Shown: piece after piece, positions 25,943 through 36,495 of the stretch
How the letters are laid out: the number at the start of each line of letters is the position of its first letter
Numbering within the stretch: position 1 is the stretch's first letter
Source of the DNA: AV40 sp038230255
Lineage (GTDB): Bacteria > Verrucomicrobiota > Verrucomicrobiia > Chthoniobacterales > UBA10450
Length of the DNA stretch: 64,000 nucleotides
Assembly (NCBI GenBank): GCA_038230255.1
Contig: JBBRNP010000005.1
Coordinates: 208,753-272,752 of the forward strand
Reading direction: 5' to 3'
The notes under the pieces: generated by a model
Told to the model about the DNA's origin: nothing
Seen by the model: the letters and a program-made list of their open reading frames with translations, nothing else
The model's database searches: none
Program-made: the position numbers and the translations under genes

Positions 25943-27145
25943 TCAGTTCACTAATTTCAAAGATTCGATCAGACGCGGGTCGCGGACTGGAAAGAGCGAA
26001 GTTTTTCCAACGATGCGCAAATAAACAAAGGCCAACGTCGCACCAATGGCGATGAGCGAGGCAAAATCCCACAAACTCACGTGGATGCCGGTCCCATGCA
26101 GCGCCGGCAAAACGACGAGATAGATGTCGACCATTTGCATCAATAAAATCCAGGCAGCTACGTAACAGAGCTGACGCGGATGTTTTTTGATCGATTGCAA
26201 AAGCAAAATGGCGAACGGTCCGAAAAACCGGCCGATCACGAGCAGCATGCTCAAGTTCCACCACGACTCCGTATTCCGAGTTAGATAATATTGCGTCTCT
26301 TCCGGAATGTTCGCGTACCAAATCAACATGTATTGGCCGAAACCGATGTAGGCCCAGAAAACGCAGAAGGCGAACATCCACTTCCCCATGATGTGAAAAT
26401 GTTCGCGCGTGACGACGTTCTTGAGATAACCGGCGCGCTGGAGCGCGGTGATCACGAGCACGAGCAGCGCCATCGAACTGCCGGCCGCGCCGGCGAAAAT
26501 GTAAACGCCGAACATGGTCGAGAACCAGCGGTAGTTGAGACTCATCAGCCAATCGAACGCGCCGAAGGTCAGACACAGCGCAAACAGCGGCAGACTGGCG
26601 AACGCGACTTTGCGCAGGCGAATCGTGAACTGCGGATTGCCGTCCTTGTCTTGCCGAACTGAAAAGCGGCGGAGCAATTGCGACGCGATAATGAAGAAGC
26701 CGAGGAAAAACACCGCGCGGAGGATGAAGAAATTCAGATTCAGGTAAGCGCGCTTGGAATCGAGGTTCGCCTCTTTTCCAGGCGCGATGTTCATCCATTC
26801 ATAAAGATGTTGTCGCAAAAGCAGGATCGGGATGAAAAAGATGGCTAACACTGCGACCAGCACGGCGATGTTTTCGAGCTGACGCCGCACTACCACCGTC
26901 CAGGACGCGTCGGTTGCGTAATGCACGATCGTCCAGAAAAAACAGCCGGCGCAAAGCGTGAAGAAAAATCCAAACGCAAACAGCCAAGAGAAACTGAACT
27001 GCGTCGTATCAATCGCTGCGCCCGCGCCACAGAGCGCTAAGGCGACAAACGCGACGATCCCGAGCAACACCGATAATCCGGCAAAGCGGCCGGTCTCGAA
27101 ATATTCGCCTTCCGGCGTCGGCGCATTGTGCAAGCGATCGCTCAT
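25943..27145 (-). CDS. actF: Alternative complex III subunit ActF
   Basis: The 400-residue protein has about ten transmembrane segments and motifs found in ActF/ActC-type quinol-interacting subunits. These include LNLNFFILRAVFFLGFF, LTFGAFDWLMSLNYRWFSTM and HIMGKWMFAFCVFWAYIGFGQYMLIWY. ActF is an NrfD-related integral subunit without cofactors; with ActC it forms the membrane part of ACIII. Its ATG overlaps the actE stop (ATGA). Length is close to the usual 400. Confidence 0.88.
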   Translation of the reverse strand: MSDRLHNAPTPEGEYFETGRFAGLSVLLGIVAFVALALCGAGAAIDTTQFSFSWLFAFGFFFTLCAGCFFWTIVHYATDASWTVVVRRQLENIAVLVAVLAIFFIPILLLRQHLYEWMNIAPGKEANLDSKRAYLNLNFFILRAVFFLGFFIIASQLLRRFSVRQDKDGNPQFTIRLRKVAFASLPLFALCLTFGAFDWLMSLNYRWFSTMFGVYIFAGAAGSSMALLVLVITALQRAGYLKNVVTREHFHIMGKWMFAFCVFWAYIGFGQYMLIWYANIPEETQYYLTRNTESWWNLSMLLVIGRFFGPFAILLLQSIKKHPRQLCYVAAWILLMQMVDIYLVVLPALHGTGIHVSLWDFASLIAIGATLAFVYLRIVGKTSLFPVRDPRLIESLKLVN

Positions 27146-27903
27146 TTCTTGGGCGCCTCCGGTGGTTTGGCCGGCGCTTTGTTCTCACCCGGTTTCGCAT
27201 CGGCGGGTTTCGCTTCCGGCGGTTTGTTCTCGGCTGGTTTATCCAAGTCCGCGCGATGTTCCGGCGGGACATCGGCAATCGCCGCGCCCTGGCTTCGTTG
27301 GAGCGCGCGGAGGTAGGCAATAATCGCCCACCGGTCCGTAACCATGATGTTCGGCCCGTAAGCCATCATCGTGTTTTTGCCGTTCGTAATCGTGTTGAAA
27401 ATCTCGCCGTCGGCCATTTTGCGAATGCGGTCGTCTTGCAAAGTGACGACGGTCGCCAATCCGTAGGATTTAGTGATTCCGTTGCCGGCCGCAGTCAGAC
27501 CGTGGCACATCGCGCAAGTAATGTTGAAACGCTCGCGGCCGCGTTGAAGCAATTGCGCCGTCACCGGAACCGGGATTCCAGTTCCCCAATTATTGCCCAT
27601 CTTGCCGGTATTGACGTAATCGGGACCGACACTAAAACCGGCAGCGGAGTGAGATTCCGGCGCGCCCGGCGCTTGAGGCTTCGGCATTTCATAACCGATC
27701 GGCACCGTTCCGTTGACCGGCAGGCGCGGGCCGCGGCCGTCCGCAAAAAAATTCAGCGGCGATTGCGCGCGCACTTTCATTTGCCGCACCATGTCGGGAA
27801 AAATTTCCCACGGTTCGTTGGTGGTCTTCTCTCCGCGGAACCCAAGCACGGCGACCGCCGCGATCGTTAGCAGAAGAGAAATTAAGAGGAAGCCACGCAA
27901 CAT
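27142..27903 (-). CDS. actE: Alternative complex III monoheme cytochrome c subunit ActE
   Basis: The 253-residue protein has an N-terminal hydrophobic anchor or signal (about 3-22), a region with MVRQMKVRAQSPLNFFADG typical of ActE and one heme site CAMCHGLT. The methionine of NTMMAYGPN is a probable axial ligand. A Lys/Pro/Ala-rich tail ends it. ActE relays electrons from the pentaheme ActA toward the oxidase. It lies between actD (three bases) and actF (four-base overlap). Confidence 0.88.
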   Translation of the reverse strand: MLRGFLLISLLLTIAAVAVLGFRGEKTTNEPWEIFPDMVRQMKVRAQSPLNFFADGRGPRLPVNGTVPIGYEMPKPQAPGAPESHSAAGFSVGPDYVNTGKMGNNWGTGIPVPVTAQLLQRGRERFNITCAMCHGLTAAGNGITKSYGLATVVTLQDDRIRKMADGEIFNTITNGKNTMMAYGPNIMVTDRWAIIAYLRALQRSQGAAIADVPPEHRADLDKPAENKPPEAKPADAKPGENKAPAKPPEAPKK

Positions 27904-27906
27904 AAA

Positions 27907-28457
27907 TCAGTCCTCGTGCACGATGGTGATGTGTTCGCCGCCGCTGCGTTCCAGTATTTCCCGCGCTTCCAATTCGGTGAATCGCGGATCGCGCGCCTCG
28001 ATCACGAGGAAAAAGCCATCGTTGGTGGCGCGTTTGAACCGCTCCCAGTTAAAAATCGGATGATGCGGCCGCGGCAGTCCGTTCATGATCAGCACCGCGA
28101 AAAAGGCGGCGAAAGCGGAAAAGAGCACCGTCATCTCGAACATGATTGGGAAAAATGCCGGCACGGTTCTCCAGTCGTAAGGTTTTCCGTGAACGATGAG
28201 CGGATAAAGTCCCCAGGACGGACCGAATTCGACCAGGACGGCGGTCAACAAACCGGTGATGCCACCGGACAACACCACCGCGCTCAACCACGATTTTCCA
28301 AGGCCCATCGCCGCGTCCATTCCATGGATGGGAAATGGCGAAAACACGTCCCAGCGTTTGAAGCCGGCGTCGCGCACCATTTTGGCGGCTTCGTAAAGCG
28401 CGGATGCGCTCGAATATTCCGCGCCCATTGCGTAAACCTCGTGGCCGGACGGCGTTC

Positions 28458-28461
<4 letters not shown>
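27907..28461 (-). CDS. actD: Alternative complex III subunit ActD (DUF3341)
   Basis: The 184-residue protein has an N-terminal soluble part with YEAAKMVRDAGFKRWDVFSPFPIHGMD, the signature of DUF3341/ActD. Two transmembrane segments (about 58-78 and 97-122) and a C-terminal soluble region follow. It has no cofactor motif. It overlaps actC by four bases, so it is translated with it. Confidence 0.9.
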
Positions 28462-29915
<1,454 letters not shown>

Positions 29916-29923
29916 TCCTTATT

Positions 29924-29949
29924 AAGATCGACAAATTGCAAGATCGACA
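29924..29949 (+). repeat. Two direct copies of the iterated decamer in the actB-actC spacer
   Basis: AAGATCGACA occurs at 29924-29933 and 29940-29949, same orientation, 16 bases start to start. Together they occupy most of the only sizeable spacer in the core act operon, between the actB stop and the actC start. On the mRNA they lie just upstream of the actC ribosome-binding region. Confidence 0.75.
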
Positions 29950-29952
29950 TCG

Positions 29953-32900
29953 TCACGCTTTCTCCTCCGGACACGCGACGCCGATGTTCTCTGCGTCCGG
30001 CATTTTCGGATTCGGATTCCGGATCCGCCCCAGATAACTCGTTCGCGTGTTTACGTTCAAATATTCGAGCAGCCGGTAGTTGCGATCCTGCTGCTTCATT
30101 TTCGAAACTTTGCTTTCCGGATCTTTGATGTCGCCAAAAGTGATCGCTTCGTGCGGACAGGCTTGCGCGCACGCGCTGGTGAACGAGTCCCGCGGTATCC
30201 GCAAGTCGTGGTTCGACGCCCCCGCGCGCACGTGGGCCGCGATTTTCGCTTCCTCGATCCGTTGCACGCAATAGGTGCATTTCTCCATCACTCCGCGCAT
30301 CCGAACGGTCACGTTCGGGTTCTTTTGCATTTTGGTGATGTCGGGCGCGCCTTTTTCGGTGAACGGCGCGACGTATTCCTGATAAATCCCGAATTGTCCC
30401 GCGATTTTCTTTTTGCCGATCGGTCGCTGGTTGTAATCGAAGAAATTGAACCGGCGGACTTTGAACGGGCAATTGTTCGCGCAATAACGCGTGCCGACGC
30501 AGCGGTTGTAAGCCATGACGTTGAGGCCGTCTTCGCTATGGACGGTGGCGTTGACCGGACAAACGGTTTCGCACGGCGCGTTCTCGCAGTGCTGGCACAT
30601 CATCGGTTGATGCACGATCTCGGGATTTTCCGGAAACTCGCCGTTGTCTTGGTCGAACGGCTTTGCGCTGGCGTAATAGCGATCGATCCGGAGCCAGTGC
30701 ATCGCGCGTCCATGCGAGACTTGTAATTTGCCCACAATCGGAACGTTGTTCTCCGCCTGACAGGCGACGACACACGCGCTGCAACCGGTGCAAACATTGA
30801 GATCGACAGTCATGCCCCACTGCTGCGGCGCGTCCAACGGCGGATGACTGTAAAGCGATGGCATTACCGATTGCGGTTCGTCCATGCCGCCGCATTTCTT
30901 CACGAACTCGTTGTCTTCGCGGTAACCGTCCAACGTCGCTTCGCGCACCACCCCGCGGCCTTCGATGCTCCAATGTTCCTGCGTGGTCGCGAGCGGATAT
31001 TTCTTTCCGACCTTCGTTACGCGCACACTTTCGATATTCTTGCCGTCCGCGACTGCGAAATGCGGATTCGTCGCCGTGCGCAAGAAGTAGGCATTGAATC
31101 CTGCATCTTCGGCGATTGGCCCGGTTTTTTTACGACCGTAACCGAGCGGAATCGTAATCGAATTATCGGCGTGTCCGGGAGAAACGAACACCGCGATCAC
31201 CAGTTCTCGTCGAATCGGTTGATCGTTCGCATCCTTCGCGGTGTCGTTAATTGAAATTTGAACCAGGTCGCCGGTCTCGATGCTAAGCGACTTGGCGAAG
31301 TTCGGGCTCATGATCGCCGCGTTGTCCCAGGTCAATTTCGTGATCGGATCGGGCAACTCCTGAAGCCAGCCGTTGTTTGCGTAACGGCCATCGTCCATCG
31401 CGTAACTGCGGACTAAAACAATTTCGGGCGAGTCTTGCGTCGGCGCGGGGGTTGTTGCCCAAAGCTGTTGCGCCAGCGGGGCCGCGGCGCCGCCGTTAAA
31501 GGACGCGGGCCGATCGCGCAACGGAACGTGCGCCGCAAATCCATCCCGTAAAAACTTCGACCACGCGGTCGGAAGATCACCGGGCGGCTTGGTGGCGCGG
31601 AAAGTTTCCTGGACAAGCTCAGGCCCTTCGACTTTCGGCCGGCCGAGCAACGCGTTCAGGATTTCGATTTCACTCAGACCGCCGAAGAGCGGCAGAATCA
31701 TCGGTTGAATCGAAAAATACGCGCCATCGGATGTCAGCGCGTCACCCCACGATTCCAAATAATGCGCCAGCGGGACGTGCCACTGGCTGATTGTCGATGT
31801 TGCGTCCTCGTGATAGCCGAGGCGCACCACTTCCGGTACTTTCTTTTGCAGATCAGCCCAATCCAGCGGCGTTTTTTTGTCCGGATCCTGCGCGACCGCG
31901 CGCGGCGCGTTGTAAATCGGGTCGCCACCAAAAATGAAAAGCTGTTTGATCTCGCCGCGGCTCATCCGGTCAGCCAGCTGGAGAATGCTTTTCGTGTTCT
32001 TATTGCGCGCAAACTCCCGGACGACAACGGTGCGCCCGATATTTTTGAGCGCCGAATTCATCGCGTAGGCCAAAAGCTGAACGACAACCGGTTGATGCGA
32101 ACCGGCGAGCACGATGCTCGAGCCCGATGTCGAAACCAAATCCTTCGCCGCTTCGGTCAACCACGCGTCGTCAAACCCTTCCCCGCCTTGCGCGGCCGAA
32201 GTCAGCGCGCCCAAAACCGAACTCAATCCCGGATCTTTGGTGGCGTCGGCAATTTTTCCTGCAAGCGCATACGTAAAAGCTGGAATCTGGCTCGCGGCAC
32301 AGCGCAACCGATGATCGGCCATCGCGCCGGTGATCGTGAACCGGTTCTCGACGACGTAGAGCCGGTTCATCGTGTCTTTGGAGGATTTCACGCGGCGTCG
32401 CTGCGTGAATGCGCGAGCGGAAGCAAGATCGCCTTCACCGCAATCTAGAAAATCGCTGTCGAGCGCGAAGACTATGTCGGCGCGATCGAAGCGCGGAATC
32501 AATCGCACGTTTTCGCCGAAACCGGTTCGGGTCGCGAAATTTTGCGCTTCGCTCAGGGCCGCGTCGTAGACGCACCACATCACTTTCGGAAACGCTTTCT
32601 CCAAATCAGCGCGTAACCTCTCGCGCGTCGGCGAATGCACTTCCTCGACCAGGAACGCCAGACCGTCTCCGCCGTTCGATCCAAGCTGAGCGCGCAACTT
32701 GTCGATGTACGACTCGAACTCGCCGCGATTGGAATCTTTGCCGCGATTGACGAAGCGCCGCGACCGCGCCGGATCATAAAGATCGAGAATCGAGGCTTGC
32801 GCGAACGTGTCGGTGGCGCCGGCGCTGGCGGAATGAAGCGGATTGCCTTCGAGCTTGATCGGCCGGCCATCGACCGTGGTCGCGATCAGCGGGATTGCGC

Positions 32901-33219
32901 CGGTGCGGCGCGGCATTGCGGTCGCGTAGTAAAGAAATTTTCCTGGAATCGTCCATTCCGCGCTTTTGGTGAACGGAACGAGGTGCATTTCCGGACGGCG
33001 GCAACTGGTTAAACCGAGACCGGCCAATGCCATCGACGCGCTCATCAGCTTCATGAAATCGCGTCGCGACCATTCGTCTTCGCTAATTTCCGAAGCGCCC
33101 GCGGGAAATTCGCGCTCCAGCCATTCGCGAAATTGCGGCGTGTTGCTGTATTCGCCCAGACTGCGCCAGTATTTCTTTCCGGTCAGCGGCTCGGGTGGAT
33201 GTTGGAAAACGCGTTTCAT
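29953..33219 (-). CDS. actB: Alternative complex III molybdopterin-like/Fe-S subunit ActB
   Basis: The start at 33219 overlaps the actA stop (ATGA) and gives about 1088 residues. A twin-arginine-type signal RRDFMKLMSASMALAGLG lies near residue 50. A molybdopterin-oxidoreductase-like domain follows; in known ACIII structures this domain carries no pterin. The C-terminal part has four iron-sulfur sites: CTGCSACVVACQ, CQHCENAPCETVCP, CVGTRYCANNCPF, and CTYC paired with CAQACPHEA. ActB passes electrons from quinol to the heme subunits on the periplasmic side. The fused layout is the usual one for ActB1-ActB2. Confidence 0.93.
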   Translation of the reverse strand: MKRVFQHPPEPLTGKKYWRSLGEYSNTPQFREWLEREFPAGASEISEDEWSRRDFMKLMSASMALAGLGLTSCRRPEMHLVPFTKSAEWTIPGKFLYYATAMPRRTGAIPLIATTVDGRPIKLEGNPLHSASAGATDTFAQASILDLYDPARSRRFVNRGKDSNRGEFESYIDKLRAQLGSNGGDGLAFLVEEVHSPTRERLRADLEKAFPKVMWCVYDAALSEAQNFATRTGFGENVRLIPRFDRADIVFALDSDFLDCGEGDLASARAFTQRRRVKSSKDTMNRLYVVENRFTITGAMADHRLRCAASQIPAFTYALAGKIADATKDPGLSSVLGALTSAAQGGEGFDDAWLTEAAKDLVSTSGSSIVLAGSHQPVVVQLLAYAMNSALKNIGRTVVVREFARNKNTKSILQLADRMSRGEIKQLFIFGGDPIYNAPRAVAQDPDKKTPLDWADLQKKVPEVVRLGYHEDATSTISQWHVPLAHYLESWGDALTSDGAYFSIQPMILPLFGGLSEIEILNALLGRPKVEGPELVQETFRATKPPGDLPTAWSKFLRDGFAAHVPLRDRPASFNGGAAAPLAQQLWATTPAPTQDSPEIVLVRSYAMDDGRYANNGWLQELPDPITKLTWDNAAIMSPNFAKSLSIETGDLVQISINDTAKDANDQPIRRELVIAVFVSPGHADNSITIPLGYGRKKTGPIAEDAGFNAYFLRTATNPHFAVADGKNIESVRVTKVGKKYPLATTQEHWSIEGRGVVREATLDGYREDNEFVKKCGGMDEPQSVMPSLYSHPPLDAPQQWGMTVDLNVCTGCSACVVACQAENNVPIVGKLQVSHGRAMHWLRIDRYYASAKPFDQDNGEFPENPEIVHQPMMCQHCENAPCETVCPVNATVHSEDGLNVMAYNRCVGTRYCANNCPFKVRRFNFFDYNQRPIGKKKIAGQFGIYQEYVAPFTEKGAPDITKMQKNPNVTVRMRGVMEKCTYCVQRIEEAKIAAHVRAGASNHDLRIPRDSFTSACAQACPHEAITFGDIKDPESKVSKMKQQDRNYRLLEYLNVNTRTSYLGRIRNPNPKMPDAENIGVACPEEKA

Positions 33220-33941
33220 CGGTGGCACCCCTGGCAGTTCAACGGCGGATTAATGTTCCAGCGTTCTTTCAACGTCTGCCCGATCTCGCTCTGGCTGAGC
33301 TTTTTCTTTTTCGACCAGTCATCGTTCACGTCCTTCGGTTTGCCGTATTTGGCGACGAATTCGGCCGGTTTCACGTCGTCCGTTTTCCAATCGAGATTAA
33401 AAACCTGGTCCTCGGGCCGGAGGAAATTTTCCGGGTGCCGGTGGCATTCGAGGCACCACGCCATGCTATGCGGTTTGGCGTGGTAAACGACGCCCATGTG
33501 ATTGACGTCGCCGTGACAGCTGAAGCAACTGATGCCGCGATTGACGTGCGCCGAATGGTTGTAAAAAACGTAATCCGGCGTGCGATGAACTTGCACCCAC
33601 TCGATCGGCTTGCCGGTCTTCCAACTCTCGCGCACCGGTTCGAGCTTCGGGTTGTCCTTTTGCACCTGCGAATGGCAGTTCATGCAGGTTTGGGTGTTCG
33701 GTAAATTGGAATGCGCCGCCACTTCGACAAAGTTGTGGCAATAACGGCAGTCCATCCCGAGCTGGGTCACGTGGATGTCGTGCGGGAAGGGCACCGGCTG
33801 GATCGGTTGATAACCGACACGGGTATATTTGGGTGTAACGTAATACCACGTGGCCGCGGTCAATCCGCACGCGATCAGAATACCGGCGATCGCCATTTGC
33901 AGCGGCAGCCAGTTCGTCCAGCGTGGGAAAAAATTCGCCAT
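33216..33941 (-). CDS. actA: Alternative complex III pentaheme cytochrome c ActA
   Basis: The 241-residue protein has an N-terminal transmembrane helix (about 12-32) and five heme-binding sites: CRYCH, CMNCH, CFSCH, CLECH and CQGCH, the last at the extreme C-terminus. This equals the five hemes of canonical ActA. It is the first gene of the ten-gene act operon. A hairpin and a candidate promoter lie upstream. Confidence 0.93.
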   Translation of the reverse strand: MANFFPRWTNWLPLQMAIAGILIACGLTAATWYYVTPKYTRVGYQPIQPVPFPHDIHVTQLGMDCRYCHNFVEVAAHSNLPNTQTCMNCHSQVQKDNPKLEPVRESWKTGKPIEWVQVHRTPDYVFYNHSAHVNRGISCFSCHGDVNHMGVVYHAKPHSMAWCLECHRHPENFLRPEDQVFNLDWKTDDVKPAEFVAKYGKPKDVNDDWSKKKKLSQSEIGQTLKERWNINPPLNCQGCHR

Positions 33942-33950
33942 AAAATTAGC

Positions 33951-33980
33951 GGCGGCCCTTTTCGGGCCAACACGGCCGCC
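33951..33980 (-). promoter_or_regulatory. Hairpin in the actA leader
   Basis: Just upstream of the actA start, GGCGGCC (33951-33957) pairs with GGCCGCC (33974-33980), with an inner alternative GGCCC/GGGCC stem (33954-33958 with 33964-33968). The hairpin would sit about 10 bases before the start codon on the mRNA and could affect translation or mRNA stability. No known riboswitch is recognised. Confidence 0.35.
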
Positions 33981-34033
33981 AACCTAGAAACGAATTCGAA
34001 TCCCTGTGAGGATGTGCGCGCATCGAAGCCATC

Positions 34034-34061
34034 ATTCTATGAATCGAAATTCGCTCGGCAA
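34034..34061 (-). promoter_or_regulatory. Candidate sigma-70-type promoter of the act operon
   Basis: Reading on the minus strand, TTGCCG (34061-34056) and TAGAAT (34039-34034) are separated by 16 bases and lie about 95 bases upstream of the actA ATG. They match TTGACA/TATAAT in four and five of six positions. No experimental support; predicted from sequence only. Confidence 0.35.
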
Positions 34062-34170
34062 AAGAAAACTCGTAGGTAGCATGTCGATCTAAATTCCCGT
34101 CAACTCTTCTGATACGGAAAAGTTGCCGTTTCGCAAAAATGATCACGTCAAAACTTCGGGGAAGCGTCAA

Positions 34171-35880
34171 GTGAAAGCGCGGATTTCTTTCGCCTGCGTT
34201 TTGGCATTGTTGGCGCCGATTTCGCAGATCCGCGGTGCCGAGGATGCTCGCCACGCCGAAGCCGAGCGAAGGCGGGTCGATCTTCTGTTCTTCGACGGGA
34301 ACATTTACACGGTTCACGACAAAAACCCGAGCGCTCAGGCCGTCGCAGTCAGGAAAGATCGGATCGTTTTCGTCGGCTCGAACGAAGGCGCGAAAAAATT
34401 TCACGCGGCTCGCACGGTCGATCTTGGCGGAAAGACGATGTTGCCGGGCCTGACCGATTCGCATTGTCACATTCTCGGAATCGGCGAACGGGAGCTGACG
34501 TTGAATCTGGAAGGCACAACCACGCTTGAAGATTTTCTGGCCAAAGTGAAACAGCGCGTCGCGCAAACGCCGCGCGACAAATGGATCACCGGCCGCGGTT
34601 GGATCGAGACTTTCTGGAAGCCGCCGCAATTTCCGACTCGGCAGGACCTCGACAAAATCGCGCCGAACAATCCGGTCTATCTCACGCGTGCGGATGGTCA
34701 CGCATCCGTCGCGAATAGCGCAGCGCTCAAACTGGCCAGGATCGACAAGAACACAGTCGACCCATTCGGCGGACAAATTTTAAAGACGAATGGCGAGCCG
34801 CTTGGAATGCTGTTGGATAACGCCCAAGACCTGGTCGAAAAAAACATTCCGAAACCAACCCAGGCCGACCGCGAGCAGGCGCTGCTTACCGGGATCAATC
34901 GCGAGATTGGGCTCGGCTGGTGCGAAATCCAAAACGCCGGAAGCCACAAAGAAGATGTCGCTCTTATTAAGAAGGCGTTTGAGTCCGGCAAGGTTAAGAT
35001 TCGATTCGTCAACGCGGTTTTCGGCCCCGGTGAAGATGCGCGGAACTTTCTGAAGGAAGGCGCGACGCTCAACGCATTCGATCATCATTTCACCCAGCGC
35101 ACGATCAAAGTGATCTTCGACGGAGCGCTAGGCTCGCGGGGCGCGGCGCTGCTCAGGCCGTACAACGATGCACCCGAGACTTCCGGTTATCTCACTGAAA
35201 AACCGGAAGAGCTAAAGCCAATGTTCGAAGAAGCGCTGCGTCGCGGAATCCAGGTTGAGACGCACGCGATTGGCGATCGCGCGAACCGATTGATCCTCGA
35301 TCTTTACGAAGCGGCGTTAAAAGCGGTTCCACCTGAGCAACGCAAGATTCGCGAACCGCGCTGGAGAGTCGAACACGCGCAGATTGTCGATCCTGCGGAT
35401 ATTCCGCGTTTCGCCAAGCTCGGCGTAATTCCGTCGATGCAACCGTCGCACGCAATCAGCGATTTATTTTTTGCGCCGAAGCGACTGGGCATGGACCGGC
35501 TCGCAGGCGCATACGCGTGGCAAAGTTTTTTGAAAAGCGGTTCGATCATTTGCGGTGGATCGGACGCGCCGGTCGAGCGCGGCGAACCGATGATTGAATT
35601 TTACGCCGCGGTCGCGCGCAAAAGCATCAAAGGCGAGTCCGGCGGTGGGTGGCATCCCGAACAAGCGGTCTCCCGCGAGCAAGCGTTGAAAATGTTTACT
35701 ATCTGGCCTGCGTTCGCGGCGTTTGAAGAAAACGACAAAGGCTCAATCGAAGTCGGCAAGCTCGCCGATTTCACCCTGCTTTCGCAGGACATTATGAAGA
35801 TTCCCGAGCGGGAAATTCTCAAAACCCGCTGCGCCATGACTGTCATCGGCGGCGAGATCGTGTACCAACGCACAGACTGA
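34171..35880 (+). CDS. Exported amidohydrolase family protein (YtcJ-like)
   Basis: GTG at 34171 is preferred over TTG 34123 because it follows a GGGGAAG box at a good distance and gives a signal peptide (MKARISFACVLALLAPISQIRGA). The mature protein of about 545 residues has the metal-binding HxH in GLTDSHCHILG, then VETHAIGDRANR, WRVEHAQIVD and the C-terminal aspartate in CGGSDAPVERG. These fit the amidohydrolase_3/YtcJ group. Substrates of this group are mostly unknown amides. It is probably monocistronic and periplasmic. Confidence 0.85.
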   Translation: MKARISFACVLALLAPISQIRGAEDARHAEAERRRVDLLFFDGNIYTVHDKNPSAQAVAVRKDRIVFVGSNEGAKKFHAARTVDLGGKTMLPGLTDSHCHILGIGERELTLNLEGTTTLEDFLAKVKQRVAQTPRDKWITGRGWIETFWKPPQFPTRQDLDKIAPNNPVYLTRADGHASVANSAALKLARIDKNTVDPFGGQILKTNGEPLGMLLDNAQDLVEKNIPKPTQADREQALLTGINREIGLGWCEIQNAGSHKEDVALIKKAFESGKVKIRFVNAVFGPGEDARNFLKEGATLNAFDHHFTQRTIKVIFDGALGSRGAALLRPYNDAPETSGYLTEKPEELKPMFEEALRRGIQVETHAIGDRANRLILDLYEAALKAVPPEQRKIREPRWRVEHAQIVDPADIPRFAKLGVIPSMQPSHAISDLFFAPKRLGMDRLAGAYAWQSFLKSGSIICGGSDAPVERGEPMIEFYAAVARKSIKGESGGGWHPEQAVSREQALKMFTIWPAFAAFEENDKGSIEVGKLADFTLLSQDIMKIPEREILKTRCAMTVIGGEIVYQRTD

Positions 35881-35885
35881 CATTT

Positions 35886-35985
35886 GTCATGTCGAGCGAA
35901 GTCGAGACATCTCTAGATATTTCCGTGCTGACGAGCTGGTCATGACGGAAATAGTGAGAGATTCCTCCACTTCGGTCGGAATGAC
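35886..35985 (-). repeat. Palindromic intergenic repeat, copy B
   Basis: Read on the minus strand, these 100 bases start GTCATTCCGACCGAAGTGGA and end CTTCGCTCGACATGAC. They match copy A at 3691-3772 in both arms, including the internal CACTATTTC and GGAAATATCTAGAGAT blocks. The centre has about 18 extra bases. It lies between the stop of the amidohydrolase gene and the stop of the convergent DoxX gene, so it may also act as a terminator. Confidence 0.8.
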
Positions 35986-35994
35986 AGAAAGGAC

Positions 35995-36396
35995 TCAGCC
36001 TCCAAGCAAGTAGATCGCAAACAGCGTGAGCAAAAAGTACGGAACCAGGATCGCCGCGCCGGCGTACTCCTTGGCCATTCGTTGACCGAAAAACAAACAG
36101 AGGACCGCAATTGCCGATAGAACAGCGCCGTAAAACGCGATCGTCGGATTGTGCGCAAAGAGCAACGCGAAAAATCCGATCGCGCTCAGCACGCCGGCAG
36201 CGAGCTCAATAATCGTGAGAAGTCCGAACATGACCGGGACAAATCCCCCCAGTGGACTCTTGGCAAAATGACCGCTGAGCCAGCTAAGATTTCCTTCTCG
36301 GTCCACGATTTTGTCGATTCCGGACTGCAAAAACAAAATCGCGAGAAAAGCGGAAAGGAGAATCTGGCCCAAATACGCCGCACCCGACATTTGCAT
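35995..36396 (-). CDS. DoxX-family membrane protein
   Basis: This 133-residue protein has four transmembrane segments, with FLAILFLQSGIDKIVDREGN in the first helix and loop and ELAAGVLSAIGFFALLFA in the third, as in the DoxX/DUF6041-like families. Members are small membrane proteins, some linked to thiosulfate:quinone oxidoreductase or redox stress; the function here is not known. It is convergent with the amidohydrolase and divergent from the TPR protein. An alternative ATG lies two codons inside. Confidence 0.75.
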   Translation of the reverse strand: MQMSGAAYLGQILLSAFLAILFLQSGIDKIVDREGNLSWLSGHFAKSPLGGFVPVMFGLLTIIELAAGVLSAIGFFALLFAHNPTIAFYGAVLSAIAVLCLFFGQRMAKEYAGAAILVPYFLLTLFAIYLLGG

Positions 36397-36424
36397 TAAC
36401 GCATGCTACCACTAGGTCCTCTCG

Positions 36425-36434
36425 AAGATCGACA
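36425..36434 (+). repeat. Iterated decamer in a divergent intergenic region
   Basis: An exact AAGATCGACA lies between the DoxX and TPR genes, in the only non-coding stretch there. Confidence 0.65.
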
Positions 36435-36495
36435 ATCGATTTTAACGCAGGCGGCGCTTGATGTTTGAATCCAATTATCGCTACGATTTGTGATC

